From the NCBI RefSeq assembly GCF_001584145.1, contig NZ_CP013232.1, positions 558,001-622,000 on the forward strand: a DNA stretch of 64,000 nt. The letters run 5' to 3'. Below are positions 22,201 through 33,928 of this stretch, in pieces; position 1 is the stretch's first letter, and every line of letters starts with the position of its first letter. The stretch comes from Collimonas fungivorans (GTDB lineage Bacteria > Pseudomonadota > Gammaproteobacteria > Burkholderiales > Burkholderiaceae_D). The translations under genes were made by a program, and so were the position numbers. The notes under the pieces were generated by a model that worked only from the letters and a program-made list of their open reading frames with translations, ran no database searches and was not told where the DNA came from.

Positions 22201-25200
22201 GAGTGCCGTCGGCATTCTCGTCACTGCTGCAGCAATCGGTTTTGCCTAGCACGGTGCACAGCATCGTGCTGGCTGGCGAGGCGCTGCCGATCTCCCTCCT
22301 GCAGAAAATTCGTGGTGACCTGCCCGCATGCCGAGTGTTCAATATATACGGGCCAACGGAGGCGACTGTGTACGCGGTAAGCTGGGAGGCGCAGGAACAA
22401 GGCGCCCCGGCGATTGGGCGGCCGATTACCAACACGCAGGTCTACGTGCTGGACACCTACTTGCGGCCCGTGCCGGTGGGTGTGGCAGGGGAGCTGTACA
22501 TTGCTGGGGCGGGATTGGCACGAGGCTACCTGAGAAGGCCCGGGCTAACGGCCGAGCGTTTTGTGGCCTGCGTGCATGGGCATCCTGGCACGCGCATGTA
22601 CCGCACAGGGGATTTGGCGCGCTGGCGCGAGGACGGACAACTGGAGTACCTGGGGCGGGTTGACCAACAGGTGAAGATCCGTGGTTTTCGCATCGAACCG
22701 GGCGAGATTGAGGCCAAGCTGGGGGCGTGCGAAGGCGTACGAGAAGCGGTGGTGTTGGCTCGAGAGGATGTGCCAGGCGACAAGCGCCTGGTGGCTTATG
22801 TTGTGGCATCGCAGGAACAGGGGCAAGAGCAAACACTGGACGTGGCGGCTTTGCGCGACGCGCTGGCGCTCGAGCTGCCGCACTACATGGTGCCGGCGGC
22901 CTTCGTGCAGCTCAAGGCATTGCCGCTGACACCCAGCGGCAAGATTGACAGGAAGGCGTTGCCGGCGCCGGACATGCAAGCGTTTGGAGTGCGCTTTTAT
23001 GAGGCGGCCCAGGGTCCGGTGGAGACCGCACTGGTCCAGTTGTGGCAAGAGCTGTTGGGCCAGCCGCAGGTGGGTCGGCACGACAATTTCTTCGAGTTGG
23101 GAGGACATTCGTTGCTGGCCACGAGGCTGGTGTCGCAGCTCAGACAGCGGCTGCAGGTGGAAGTGCCTGTGAGGGCGCTGTTTGAAGAGCCCAGCGTGGC
23201 GCAGCTGGCGCAGCGGGTGCAGGAACTGCAGGCACAAGGTCAAGCGCTGAACTTGCCGGCGTTGCAGGCACAGCCACGCCCGCAGATTGTGCCGCTGTCG
23301 TTTGCACAGGAGCGGCTGTGGTTCCTGGAGCAACTGCAACCGGGGCTGGCGCAGTACAACATACCGATGGCGGTAGAGCTACACGGCGTTCTTGATGAGC
23401 AGGCGCTGGAGCAGGCGCTGCAAGCGCTGGTGGACAGACACGAGTCGCTACGAACGAGGTTTGAAGCCATCGATGGCGTGCCGCAGCAGCAAGTGCTGGC
23501 GCAGTTGCAGGTGAAGTGGCACTTGGTGGACCTCAGCGCGCTGACGGCCGAGCAAGGCCAGGCGCAGGTGCGAGAAGTGGCGCAGGCAGAAGCGAGGCAA
23601 ATATTTGACCTGAAGACTGGGCCATTGCTGAAGGCGAGCCTGGTCAGGCTGGGAGCGCAGGAGCATGTGGCGCTGCTCACGCTGCATCACATCGTCACGG
23701 ACGGCTGGTCGATGGGGGTGTTTGTCAAGGAATTGGCGGCACTGTACGGTCAATACGCGGCCGGTGAGGCGGCGCAGTTGGCGCCGCTGCCGGTGCAGTA
23801 CGCGGACTACGCGATGTGGCAGCGCAGTTGGCTGCAAGGAGAGATGCTGCAGCGCCAGCTCCAATACTGGAGCGAGCAACTGCAAGGTGGGCCCACGCTG
23901 CTGGAGCTGCCCACCGATCGGCCGCGGCCCGTGCAGGCCAGCTTTGCCGGTGCGACGCACGCGTTGCAGCTGCCCCAGGAGCTGAGCGAGCAGGTGGAGC
24001 AGCTGGCGCAGCGCAGAGGCGTCACGCCTTTCATGGTGTTGCTGGCGGTCTACCAGGTGCTGTTGGCCAAGCTGAGCGGCCAGCGCGACATCGTCATCGG
24101 TTCGCCGATTGCGGGGCGCACACACGCGGACACGGAAGGCCTGATCGGGTTCTTCGTCAACACGCTGGCGCTGCGCGCGAACATCGACCTTGATCGCGGC
24201 TTTGAGGACCTGCTCGCCCAGGTTCGTGAGACGATCTTGGGTGCATACGCGCACCAGGACCTGCCCTTCGAGAAGGTGGTCGAAGTGCTGCAGCCGCAGC
24301 GCTCACTGTCGCACACGCCGGTATTCCAGGCGATGTTCGTGCTGCAGAACGTGCCGATGATGGAGGTCGATGTGCCGGGGCTACGCATGAGCGGCGTGGC
24401 GCAAGACGGTGGTGCAACAAAGTTCGACCTGATGCTAGCGTTGAGGCAGACCGCACAAGGTTTGCAGGGTAGCTTGCAATACGCCAGCGAGCTGTTCGAT
24501 GCGTCGACGATCCAGCGCTGGGCGGGGTACTTCGAGCAGTTGGTGCGTGAGGTAGTGAACCAGCCCAGGCTGGCACTGAGCCGCATCGAGCTGCTCGATG
24601 CAGCTGAGCGTGATCAGATACTGGAATGGGGTAGTGCGAAGCGGAGTTGGGAGCCGAATGGTGGCGTTGCGCAGAGATTCGAGGAGGTGGCCCGGCGCAA
24701 CGCACAGCGGATCGCTGTGGAGTGTGAAGGTCGGCAATTGAGCTATGCGCAGCTAAATGCGGCGGCCAACCGTGTGGCCCGATTCCTGAGAGCGAGAGGC
24801 GTGGGGCCGGACTCGCTAGTGGGCCTATGCATGTGGCGCTCGGTGGAAATGGTTGTGGGGATGCTGGGAATACTAAAGGCGGGCGGGGCCTACCTGCCAC
24901 TGGACCCAGCCTATCCGCAGGAGCGACTGAACCACATTCTGCGGGATGCGGAGCCGCGCTTGGTGCTGACGCAGCACGATTTGGTGAAGGTGCTGCCAAA
25001 TGAGGTGGAGTGCTGGTGTCTGGATAGCCAGAACGAATGGCTTGAGGTATTTGACGACGGCGACCTGCCAGGCGTCAGCGGGCCTCTGGATTTGGCTTAC
25101 GTGATCTATACGTCGGGCTCGACGGGGCAGGCCAAGGGCACGCTGCTGTCGCAGGGTAATGTGCTGAGGCTCTTCGATGGAACGCAGGATTGGTTCGGAT

Positions 25201-26441
25201 TTGATGAGGACGACGTCTGGTGCCTGTTCCACTCGTTTGCGTTCGATTTCTCGGTATGGGAGGTATGGGGCGCGCTGTTGTATGGTGGAAAATTGATAGT
25301 GGTACCCCACCTGGTTACTCGAACGCCAGAGCAATTCTGGCGACTCCTGGCAGAGCAAGGGGTGACGGTGCTGAATCAGACGCCGTCGGCGTTTGCGCAA
25401 CTGATGCAAGCCGACACTCAGATCGGCGGGGAACTGGCACTGCGCACGGTGATCTTTGGCGGCGAAGCGCTCAATCACGCAGCACTGGTCCCGTGGTTTG
25501 AGAAGTACGGCCAAAGCCGGCCGCGGTTGGTCAACATGTACGGCATCACCGAGACGACGGTACACGTGACGTACCAGCCGCTGCAGGCGCAGACGCAGTC
25601 ACCGGCTTCGGTGGGGCAAGCGATTCGGGACCTAGCCTTGTACGTGCTTGACGAGCAATTGCGGCCCGTGCCGGTGGGTGTGGCAGGGGAGCTGTACATT
25701 GCTGGGGCGGGATTGGCGCGAGGCTACCTGAGACGGCCCGGGCTAACGGCCGAGCGTTTTGTGGCCTGCGCGCATGGGCAGCCCGGCACGCGCATGTACC
25801 GCACGGGTGATTTGGCGCGCTGGCGCGAGGACGGACAACTGGAATACCTGGGACGGGTTGATCAGCAGGTGAAGATCCGCGGCCACCGTATTGAGCCTGG
25901 AGAGATCGAGGCGGTGCTGGCGCAGCACGATGGCGTGGCGCAGGCGGTGGTGGTGGCGCGTGAAGACATTGCTGGCGACAAGCGCCTGGTGGCTTATGTG
26001 GTGGCATCGCAGGAACAGGGGCAAGAGCAAATGCTGGACGTGGCGGCTCTGCGCGACGCGCTGGCGCTAGAACTGCCGCACTACATGGTGCCGGCGGCCT
26101 TTGTGCAGCTCAAGGCATTGCCGCTGACACCTAATGGCAAGCTTGACAGGAAGGCCCTGCCGGCACCCGAGGGAGAAGCGTTTGTGCGGCGCATGTATGA
26201 GGCACCGGTGGGCGAGATTGAACAGATGCTGGCCTCCATTTGGAGCGAACTGCTCAAGATCGAGCAAGTGGGACGTCACGACAACTTCTTCGAGCTCGGG
26301 GGGCACTCCCTGCTGGCTGTGACTTTGATCGAACGCATGCGTCAACGAGGCTTGACGCTTGCAGTACGTAACCTGTTTGAGCATCCAAGCTTGAGTGAGC
26401 TTGCGGCAAGAACCAATGAATTTGAAGAGATTCTGTTATGA
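10216..26441 (+). CDS. NRPS2: five-module peptide synthetase with about ten one-base frameshifts
   Basis: After restoring ten missing bases the gene is 5412 codons. The N-terminus (from 10216, or the second ATG at 10228) is a TubC-type docking domain. Modules with rough positions: C 10440-11690, A1 11800-13260, PCP 13400-13580; C 13660-14950, A2 15040-16510, PCP 16600-16790; C 16860-18130, A3 18230-19720, PCP 19830-20020; C 20090-21400, A4 21460-22940, PCP 23020-23210; C 23280-24610, A5 24690-26150, PCP 26200-26390. Codes I read: A1 and A3 D-V-Q-F-I-A-H-M-A-K (Pro-like), A2 D-I-L-Q-L-G-L-I-W-K (Gly), A4 D-V-V-S-V-A-I-V-Y-K (unassigned), A5 D-F-W-N-I-G-M-V-H-K (Thr). Frame breaks lie near 11928, 12291, 13058, 16048, 16141, 16397, 17045, 17110-17140, 17556 and 18114. 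From 18117 to 26441 it is intact. The acidic tail NEFEEILL may dock to NRPS3. The stop overlaps the NRPS3 start. Confidence 0.93.
11608..15553 (+). repeat. 3.9-kb two-module direct repeat, copy a
   Basis: Runs from the end of a C domain through A(Pro-like)-PCP-C to the A3 motif of the following A domain. It matches 18043-21990 almost perfectly; the offset drifts from 6435 to 6437 only because of one-base deletions (three here, one in copy b). Confidence 0.9.
18043..21990 (+). repeat. 3.9-kb two-module direct repeat, copy b
   Basis: Partner of 11608-15553. Both copies diverge at the same point, just after the [10 protein letters not shown] motif, where the substrate-selecting core of the next A domain begins (Gly type after copy a, unassigned type after copy b). 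Confidence 0.9.
22926..23950 (+). repeat. PCP-C block repeat, NRPS2 copy 4
   Basis: Fourth copy of the block at 3338-4362. It remains nearly identical to the copies at 13.3 and 19.7 kb through the whole C domain, until about 24620, where the sequence changes just after the C domain. Confidence 0.9.
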
Positions 26442-29400
26442 CTATTTATACCTTGCTGTCGCAGCTTGAAACGAAGGGCATTTCTCTTGCTCTCAAGGGG
26501 GAAGAAATCGTTGTTCGTGGAGACAAAAAAGCTCTTGCGGATGAAACGCTACTGAATATGTTGAGGCAAAGAAAACCGGAACTAATTGCCTATCTTGGCA
26601 AAGAAGGCTACATCGGAAAATTTGCGGGAAATTCTGTCACACCCTCAAACCAGATTCCTCCTTATGCTACCGATATCCGACCCGAGATGTTGACATTGGT
26701 GTCGCTCAAGCAAGAGGAGATAGACCGAATTGCCAGCCAGGTAGAGGGAGGCTGTGCCAATATTCAGGATATCTACCCACTTGCTCCCTTGCAGGAAGGC
26801 ATCCTGTTTCATCACTTGCTGCAGCAGCAAGGCGAGGCCTACGTGACGCCGACGCTGCTTGCCTTTGACAGTCGCGAGCGTTTGGACCGTTTTGTGCAAA
26901 CGCTGAACCACGTGGTTGCGCGCCATGACATCTTGCGCACGGCAGTTGTCTGGGAAGGGCTGGACGAACCCGTGCAAGTGGTGTGGAGGCGCGCGCGCTT
27001 TGAGCTTGAGGTTTTGGATTTTTCTGAGGGCGATGTGCAAGCACAACTGCTTGCGCATGCTGACCCGCGCCACTACCATCTGGACGTGCGCCAAGCCCCC
27101 ATGATGCGAGGCTTTGCGGCCAGCGATCCGACAGGCCAGCGTTGGTTGCTGCAGTTTATGTTTCATCACTTGGTGATGGATCACACCACGCTGGAGCTGC
27201 TTATTGGAGAGATCGCACTCATTCAGCAGGGTCGAGAAGTGGAGTTGCCGCCCGCTGTGCCGTTTCGCAATTTCGTGGCCCAGGCACGCCTGGGTGTGAG
27301 CAAGGCAGAGCATGAGGCGTTCTTCCGGGAGATGTTGGGGGATGTTGACGAGCCAACCACGCCGTTTGGGCTGCAGGACATTCAGGGAGATGGCTCCCTG
27401 ATACGCGAGGCACGCCTGGAGGTCGCTCCTGATCTGGCGCGCCGCCTTCGCCGCCAGGCGCGCCAGCGCGGGGTAAGCGCGGCTAGCGTATTTCACCTGG
27501 CCTTTGCTCAAGTGCTGGCCAAGAGCACGGGGCGTGATGATGTTGTTTTTGGAACCGTGTTGTTTGGCCGCATGCAAGGCGGTGCAGGAGCCGACCGTGC
27601 CATGGGCATGTTTATCAACACATTACCGTTGCGAGTTCGATTGGGTGAGCAATCTGTTTTTCAGTGCGTGCAAGCGACGCACAAGGGGCTGATCGGTTTG
27701 CTGCACCACGAGCATGCCTCGCTAACACTGGCCCAGCGGTGCAGCGCACTGTCTGGTACAGCGCCGCTGTTCTCTGCACTGCTGAACTACCGCTACAGTG
27801 GGCAGCCGACCAACGGGGATGCCACGAACGCATTCGAAGGCATGAGGGTGCTGGGGGGAGAGGAGCGAACCAACTACCCCCTTACGTTGTCGATAGACGA
27901 TCTTGGAGAGGGGTTCTGGTTGACCGCGCAGATTGTTGAGACTATCGGAGCGGACAGAATCTGTCAGTTCGTGCACAAGACACTGCAACAGTTGGTAGAT
28001 GCGCTGGAGCACTCGGCGGAATCACCGATACGCACACTGCAAGTCTTGCCAGATGCTGAGCGCGCGATGGTGCTGCAGGGTTTCAACGACACGGCCTGCC
28101 CCTACCCGAAGGGGGCGATGATTCATGAGTTGTTTGAGCAGCAAGCACAGGCACGTCCGGACGCGATAGCGCTGGAATTTGAAGATCAGAAGCTCAGCTA
28201 TGGCGAGCTCAATGCAAAGGCCAACCAATTGGCGCGCCATTTGATCGAATTGGGTGTCAAGCCCGATGCGAGAGTGGCGTTGTGCTTGGAGCGCAGCCTG
28301 GAGATGGTGATAGCCATTTTGGCTACACTCAAGGCTGGGGGCGCCTATGTGCCGCTAGACCCGGCGTATCCGGTGGAACGGTTGGCACACATGGTTGAGG
28401 GCAGTGAGCCGGTGGTGCTGATAACCCAGGCTGCGGTGCAGGCAAAGTTGAGTGCAACCGCTGTATTTTCTGACTTTGCTCCAGTTGTCCTCATTGATGC
28501 CCAACCTTGCGACCAGAGTTTGTGGGCACATGAGTCTCCCCAAAACCTCGCCCCATGCTCTTTGGGTCTGAACGCCTCGAACCTGGCGTATGTGATCTAT
28601 ACCTCGGGATCAACGGGCCAGCCAAAAGGGGTGATGATTGAGCATCATCAGGTAATAAATCTTTGGGTCGCTCTAGAGCAAGCGATTTACCGCCACCATC
28701 CAGCAGAGAACGTTCAACGCATCAGTCTAAATGCATCGATTTCGTTTGATGTCGCAGTTCAGCAATGGGTGCAACTACTGTCTGGAAGAACTCTAGTACT
28801 CGTTCCCAATGCGATGCGCTATGACGGAGCAGCGTTGCGGGATTGGATTAAAGGGAGCTGCCTTGATGTCTTAGATTGCACTCCGACCCAAATAAAAATC
28901 GCCATTGAAGACACGCGTGATTATTCGATACTCGATAGTCAACGGCCTTATGTTGCGCTCGTCGGAGGTGAAACCATGGGTCCTAGCTTATGGGCTCAGT
29001 TTGGAAACTCGAAGACGACGACTTTCTATAACGTCTATGGTCCGACCGAATGCACGGTCGTCTCTACAGTTGGATGTGTGCATGCGGGAGATGCTTCGCC
29101 TCATCTTGGTCGTCCCATAGCGAACACGAAAGTCTACATACTAGATGGGTATCAACAACCGGTGCCAATTGGAGTAGCTGGAGAGATGTACATAGGTGGA
29201 GTGGGAGTAGCCCGCGGGTACTTGAACCGCCCAGATCTGACGGCTGAGCGCTTCATATCGGACCCGTTCTCCAAGGAACCCGCAGCGCGCCTGTACAAGA
29301 CAGGGGATTTGGCACGTTGGCGGGAGGACGGAGCAATTGAGTTCTTGGGGCGCAACGACCATCAGGTCAAGATAAGGGGATTCCGTATCGAGCTTGGTGA

Positions 29401-32400
29401 GATTGAAGCTCAACTTGCACGCCTGCCTGGTATTCGCGAGGTGGTGGTGGTGGCGCGTGAAGACATTGCTGGCGACAAGCGCCTGGTGGCCTATGTTGTG
29501 GCATCGCAGGAACAGGGGCAAGAGCAAATGCTGGACGTGGCGGCTCTGCGCGACGCGCTGGCGCTAGAACTGCCGCACTACATGGTGCCGGCGGCCTTTG
29601 TGCAGCTCAAGGCATTACCGCTGACACCTAATGGCAAGCTTGACAGGAAGGCCCTGCCAGTACCCGAGGGAGAAGCGTTTGTGCAGCGCGTGTATGAGGC
29701 ACCGGTGGGCGAGATTGAACAGATGCTGGCCTCCATTTGGAGCGAACTGCTCAAGATCGAGCAAGTGGGACGTCACGACAACTTCTTCGAGCTCGGGGGG
29801 CACTCCTTGCTGGCCGTGACTCTGATCGAACGCATACGTCAACGGGGCTTGACGCTTGCGGTACGTAGCCTGTTTGAGCATCCGAGCTTGATGGAGCAGG
29901 CCCATGCTGTGAGTGCAGGACAAGTGCAAGGGCTGCCTGAACTGGCCGTACCCACCAATGGCATTGCTCAGGACTGCACGCATATCCGACCCGAGATGTT
30001 GACATTGGTGTCGCTCAAGCAAGAGGAGATAGACCGAATTGCCAGCCAGGTAGAGGGAGGCTGTGCCAATATTCAGGATATCTACCCACTTGCTCCCTTG
30101 CAGGAAGGCATCCTGTTTCATCACTTGCTGCAGCAGCAAGGCGAGGCCTACGTGACGCCGACGCTGCTTGCCTTTGACAGTCGCGAGCGTTTGGACCGTT
30201 TTGTGCAAACGCTGAACCACGTGGTTGCGCGCCATGACATCTTGCGCACGGCAGTTGTCTGGGAAGGGCTGGACGAACCCGTGCAAGTGGTGTGGAGGCG
30301 CGCGCGCTTTGAGCTTGAGGTTTTGGATTTTTCTGAGGGCGATGTGCAAGCACAACTGCTTGCGCATGCTGACCCGCGCCACTACCATCTGGACGTGCGC
30401 CAAGCCCCCATGATGCGAGGCTTTGCGGCCAGCGATCCGACAGGCCAGCGTTGGTTGCTGCAGTTTATGTTTCATCACTTGGTGATGGATCACACCACGC
30501 TGGAGCTGCTTATTGGAGAGATCGCACTCATTCAGCAGGGTCGAGAAGTGGAGTTGCCGCCCGCTGTGCCGTTTCGCAATTTCGTGGCCCAGGCACGCCT
30601 GGGTGTGAGCAAGGCAGAGCATGAGGCGTTCTTCCGGGAGATGTTGGGGGATGTTGACGAGCCAACCACGCCGTTTGGGCTGCAGGACATTCAGGGAGAT
30701 GGCTCCCTGATACGCGAGGCACGCCTGGAGGTCGCTCCTGATCTGGCGCGCCGCCTTCGCCGCCAGGCGCGCCAGCGCGGGGTAAGCGCGGCTAGCGTAT
30801 TTCACCTGGCCTTTGCTCAAGTGCTGGCCAAGAGCACGGGGCGTGATGATGTTGTTTTTGGAACCGTGTTGTTTGGCCGCATGCAAGGCGGTGCAGGAGC
30901 CGACCGTGCCATGGGCATGTTTATCAACACATTACCGTTGCGAGTTCGATTGGGTGAGCAATCTGTTTTTCAGTGCGTGCAAGCGACGCACAAGGGGCTG
31001 ATCGGTTTGCTGCACCACGAGCATGCCTCGCTAACACTGGCCCAGCGGTGCAGCGCACTGTCTGGTACAGCGCCGCTGTTCTCTGCACTGCTGAACTACC
31101 GCTACAGTGGGCAGCCGACCAACGGGGATGCCACGAACGCATTCGAAGGCATGAGGGTGCTGGGGGGAGAGGAGCGAACCAACTACCCCCTTACGTTGTC
31201 GATAGACGATCTTGGAGAGGGGTTCTGGTTGACCGCGCAGATTGTTGAGACTATCGGAGCGGACAGAATCTGTCAGTTCGTGCACAAGACACTGCAACAG
31301 TTGGTAGATGCGCTGGAGCACTCGGCGGAATCACCGATACGCACACTGCAAGTCTTGCCAGATGCTGAGCGCGCGATGGTGCTGCAGGGTTTCAACGACA
31401 CGGCCTGCCCCTACCCGAAGGGGGCGATGATTCATGAGTTGTTTGAGCAGCAAGCACAGGCACGTCCGGACGCGATAGCGCTGGAATTTGAAGATCAGAA
31501 GCTCAGCTATGGCGAGCTCAATGCAAAGGCCAACCAATTGGCGCGCCATTTGCGTGAGCTAGGGGTGACGTCGGAAGTATTGGTAGGTGTCTATGTAGAA
31601 CGTAGCCTGGAAATGGTGATAGCCATTTTGGCTACACTCAAGGCTGGTGGGGCCTATCTGCCGCTGGATCCGAACTATCCAGCCGAGAGGCTTAAGTACA
31701 TGTTGTTTGACGCGAATCCAAAGGTGGTACTTACACAAAACAGGTTGCTGACGCAACTACCTGTCTACGATGCTCAAATACTGTGTCTAGACAGCCACTG
31801 GCAAGAGCAGATAGCTGCGCAGTCCGTCGACAATCTCGTCTGTCTTACCCAACCATGCAACTCGGCTTTTGTAATTTACACCTCAGGATCAACTGGTCAA
31901 CCCAAGGGGGTTGTCAATACAGTCGAAGGGCTTGGCAATCGACTTTGGTGGTTTGGACGAAAATTTGCTGCTGTTGGAATTTTGAGGACAGCATTGAAGA
32001 CGAGTATCGGTTTCGTGGATTCCGTTACTGAGGTATTGGGGACGTTGCTTTATGCAGGGCAGCTCATCATTTTTCCGCAAGAAACCTTACTTGATCCTGA
32101 GTTGCTGGGCGCGAGTGTGCACGAGTATGAAATTAATCATATCGTGTTAGTACCTTCGTTATTGAGGCACGTACTCCAAGCCGATGCCCGACTTTTTCAA
32201 TCGATAAAGCTAGTGATTTCAAGTGGTGAGTATCTACCTAAAGAACTAATCGATCAGGTACATAGAAAATGGCCGCATGCCTGTCTTATGAATTTTTACG
32301 GATCGGCTGAGGTGAACGGAGATGCCACGTTCAATGAATGCTTACCCGGCACTCATGCAACCAGCTCTTCTATAGGAAAGCCCATAGCGAACACGAAAGT

Positions 32401-33928
32401 CTACATACTAGATGGGTATCAACAACCGGTGCCAATTGGAGTAGCTGGAGAGATGTACATAGGTGGAGTGGGAGTAGCCCGCGGGTACTTGAACCGCCCA
32501 GATCTGACGGCTGAGCGCTTCATATCGGACCCGTTCTCCAAGGAACCCGCAGCGCGCCTGTACAAGACAGGGGATTTGGCACGTTGGCGGGAGGACGGAG
32601 CAATTGAGTTCTTGGGGCGCAACGACCATCAGGTCAAGATAAGGGGATTCCGTATCGAGCTTGGTGAGATTGAAGCTCAACTTGCACGCCTGCCTGGTAT
32701 TCGCGAGGTGGTGGTGGTGGCGCGTGAAGACATTGCTGGCGACAAGCGCCTGGTGGCCTATGTTGTGGCATCGCAGGAACAGGGGCAAGAGCAAATGCTG
32801 GACGTGGCGGCTCTGCGCGACGCGCTGGCGCTAGAACTGCCGCACTACATGGTGCCGGCGGCCTTTGTGCAGCTCAAGGCATTGCCGCTGACACCTAATG
32901 GCAAGCTTCACAGGAAGGCCCTGCCGGCGCCAGACATCGGTGATGCAACCAGGGGATACGTGGCTCCGCGTACGCCAGTTGAGATCCAGCTCACGCACAT
33001 TTTTGCCGATTTGCTAGGGCTTGAGCTCAATCAGATAGGCATCTACGAGAGTTTCTTCGATCTAGGTGGGCACTCATTGTTGGCGGCACGTTTGGTGACT
33101 CTAATCGATAGAAATTTAGGGGTTCAAATATCCATACGAACTATCTTTGAGGCGCATTCAGTTGCTGACTTGGCCGCACGCATCGCCGAAGGCAGCGCTT
33201 TGGAAGATATCTTCGCGCCACTTCTGACGCTGCGTGCTGGCGGCAATCAGCCAGCGCTGTTTTGCATCCATCCTGGCACCGGGCTGAGTTGGCAGTATGC
33301 TGGCTTCAGTCGGCACATAAGAGCGGACCGACCGATTTATGGATTACAGGCGAGCATGATCGCCGATGCCACAATGGAGATGCCGCGAAGCGTGGGCGAA
33401 CTTGCAGAAGAATACATTCGAATCATACGCCAAACCCAGCCCTCGGGACCGTACCACCTGATCGGTTGGTCATTTGGTGGACTCGTTGCCTTCGAGGTCG
33501 CAATACGATTGCAGGCTGAGCAAGTGGAAGTTGGACTGATTGCATTGATTGACAGCTTTCCATCCCGAGCAACGGTGGATTCAACGCTACCCAACATAGA
33601 ACAATTAACGTATGTATTTCGCGAAGCCGGAATGGACGCCACGTTGCTCAGCGATTCCCATTTGACCCAAACGCACAGGTTTTTGGCAAATGTTCTTGAA
33701 ATCTCGCGCTTCGTTCCATCGGGTGTGTTGAGCGGAAACATATTGTTCTTCCGGGCGCGAGACGCCGAGCTTGATGAGAATGTATGGAGACCGTTTACTA
33801 ACGGTCAGATCGCGCGGCACGAAATTGATGCGGATCATCATTTCATGATGCGCCCCCAGCCAATCAAGGAAATCGCCGATGTCATCAATTCGTCAATTAG
33901 TAACATCGGTACTCAAGTCAAGCCGTGA
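26438..33928 (+). CDS. NRPS3: two dual C/E modules plus terminal thioesterase
   Basis: 2496 residues, intact. Order: TubC-type docking domain (residues 1-60), dual condensation/epimerisation domain (about 80-545), A, PCP, second dual C/E (about 1185-1650), A, PCP, type I thioesterase (about 2265-2496). Both C domains carry the N-terminal extra His motif of dual C/E domains, [10 protein letters not shown] (His125-His126 in the first), besides the catalytic HHLVMD (His243-His244). These domains epimerise the residue loaded by the preceding module before condensing it, so D-Thr and a D residue are predicted. Codes I read: D-V-Q-D-L-G-V-V-V-K (Gln-like, last variable position atypical) and V-D-T-V-I-S-F-G-D-K (Asp shifted by one, as in beta-alanine-type domains). 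The thioesterase nucleophile is Ser2345 in GWSFGG, with a C-terminal DADHHFM. The ATG overlaps the NRPS2 stop. Confidence 0.96.
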   Translation: MTIYTLLSQLETKGISLALKGEEIVVRGDKKALADETLLNMLRQRKPELIAYLGKEGYIGKFAGNSVTPSNQIPPYATDIRPEMLTLVSLKQEEIDRIASQVEGGCANIQDIYPLAPLQEGILFHHLLQQQGEAYVTPTLLAFDSRERLDRFVQTLNHVVARHDILRTAVVWEGLDEPVQVVWRRARFELEVLDFSEGDVQAQLLAHADPRHYHLDVRQAPMMRGFAASDPTGQRWLLQFMFHHLVMDHTTLELLIGEIALIQQGREVELPPAVPFRNFVAQARLGVSKAEHEAFFREMLGDVDEPTTPFGLQDIQGDGSLIREARLEVAPDLARRLRRQARQRGVSAASVFHLAFAQVLAKSTGRDDVVFGTVLFGRMQGGAGADRAMGMFINTLPLRVRLGEQSVFQCVQATHKGLIGLLHHEHASLTLAQRCSALSGTAPLFSALLNYRYSGQPTNGDATNAFEGMRVLGGEERTNYPLTLSIDDLGEGFWLTAQIVETIGADRICQFVHKTLQQLVDALEHSAESPIRTLQVLPDAERAMVLQGFNDTACPYPKGAMIHELFEQQAQARPDAIALEFEDQKLSYGELNAKANQLARHLIELGVKPDARVALCLERSLEMVIAILATLKAGGAYVPLDPAYPVERLAHMVEGSEPVVLITQAAVQAKLSATAVFSDFAPVVLIDAQPCDQSLWAHESPQNLAPCSLGLNASNLAYVIYTSGSTGQPKGVMIEHHQVINLWVALEQAIYRHHPAENVQRISLNASISFDVAVQQWVQLLSGRTLVLVPNAMRYDGAALRDWIKGSCLDVLDCTPTQIKIAIEDTRDYSILDSQRPYVALVGGETMGPSLWAQFGNSKTTTFYNVYGPTECTVVSTVGCVHAGDASPHLGRPIANTKVYILDGYQQPVPIGVAGEMYIGGVGVARGYLNRPDLTAERFISDPFSKEPAARLYKTGDLARWREDGAIEFLGRNDHQVKIRGFRIELGEIEAQLARLPGIREVVVVAREDIAGDKRLVAYVVASQEQGQEQMLDVAALRDALALELPHYMVPAAFVQLKALPLTPNGKLDRKALPVPEGEAFVQRVYEAPVGEIEQMLASIWSELLKIEQVGRHDNFFELGGHSLLAVTLIERIRQRGLTLAVRSLFEHPSLMEQAHAVSAGQVQGLPELAVPTNGIAQDCTHIRPEMLTLVSLKQEEIDRIASQVEGGCANIQDIYPLAPLQEGILFHHLLQQQGEAYVTPTLLAFDSRERLDRFVQTLNHVVARHDILRTAVVWEGLDEPVQVVWRRARFELEVLDFSEGDVQAQLLAHADPRHYHLDVRQAPMMRGFAASDPTGQRWLLQFMFHHLVMDHTTLELLIGEIALIQQGREVELPPAVPFRNFVAQARLGVSKAEHEAFFREMLGDVDEPTTPFGLQDIQGDGSLIREARLEVAPDLARRLRRQARQRGVSAASVFHLAFAQVLAKSTGRDDVVFGTVLFGRMQGGAGADRAMGMFINTLPLRVRLGEQSVFQCVQATHKGLIGLLHHEHASLTLAQRCSALSGTAPLFSALLNYRYSGQPTNGDATNAFEGMRVLGGEERTNYPLTLSIDDLGEGFWLTAQIVETIGADRICQFVHKTLQQLVDALEHSAESPIRTLQVLPDAERAMVLQGFNDTACPYPKGAMIHELFEQQAQARPDAIALEFEDQKLSYGELNAKANQLARHLRELGVTSEVLVGVYVERSLEMVIAILATLKAGGAYLPLDPNYPAERLKYMLFDANPKVVLTQNRLLTQLPVYDAQILCLDSHWQEQIAAQSVDNLVCLTQPCNSAFVIYTSGSTGQPKGVVNTVEGLGNRLWWFGRKFAAVGILRTALKTSIGFVDSVTEVLGTLLYAGQLIIFPQETLLDPELLGASVHEYEINHIVLVPSLLRHVLQADARLFQSIKLVISSGEYLPKELIDQVHRKWPHACLMNFYGSAEVNGDATFNECLPGTHATSSSIGKPIANTKVYILDGYQQPVPIGVAGEMYIGGVGVARGYLNRPDLTAERFISDPFSKEPAARLYKTGDLARWREDGAIEFLGRNDHQVKIRGFRIELGEIEAQLARLPGIREVVVVAREDIAGDKRLVAYVVASQEQGQEQMLDVAALRDALALELPHYMVPAAFVQLKALPLTPNGKLHRKALPAPDIGDATRGYVAPRTPVEIQLTHIFADLLGLELNQIGIYESFFDLGGHSLLAARLVTLIDRNLGVQISIRTIFEAHSVADLAARIAEGSALEDIFAPLLTLRAGGNQPALFCIHPGTGLSWQYAGFSRHIRADRPIYGLQASMIADATMEMPRSVGELAEEYIRIIRQTQPSGPYHLIGWSFGGLVAFEVAIRLQAEQVEVGLIALIDSFPSRATVDSTLPNIEQLTYVFREAGMDATLLSDSHLTQTHRFLANVLEISRFVPSGVLSGNILFFRARDAELDENVWRPFTNGQIARHEIDADHHFMMRPQPIKEIADVINSSISNIGTQVKP
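26673..28243 (+). repeat. Dual C/E domain repeat, copy 1
   Basis: 1571 bases covering the first dual C/E domain and the start of the next A domain, with the same sequence at 29982-31552 (offset 3309). Confidence 0.93.
29113..29658 (+). repeat. A-domain C-terminal repeat, copy 1
   Basis: Encodes the A-domain segment after the specificity core, from the [10 protein letters not shown] region to the end of the C-terminal subdomain. Nearly identical to 32381-32926 (offset 3268). Confidence 0.9.
29982..31552 (+). repeat. Dual C/E domain repeat, copy 2
   Basis: Second copy of 26673-28243. The translated products are identical over this stretch. Confidence 0.93.
32381..32926 (+). repeat. A-domain C-terminal repeat, copy 2
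   Basis: Partner of 29113-29658. The unique A cores of NRPS3 lie between this repeat family and the dual C/E repeat. Confidence 0.9.

Noticed and set aside
3338..23950. Long repeats as mobile elements
   Set aside because: The repeats lie inside synthetase domains, have no terminal inverted repeats or transposase, and break at domain motifs. Homologous recombination or conversion fits better.
29615..30886. 423-codon open frame on the minus strand opposite NRPS3
   Set aside because: It is antisense to the dual C/E domain and its sequence recurs wherever that domain recurs. GC-rich coding DNA often leaves such shadows and no family is recognisable.
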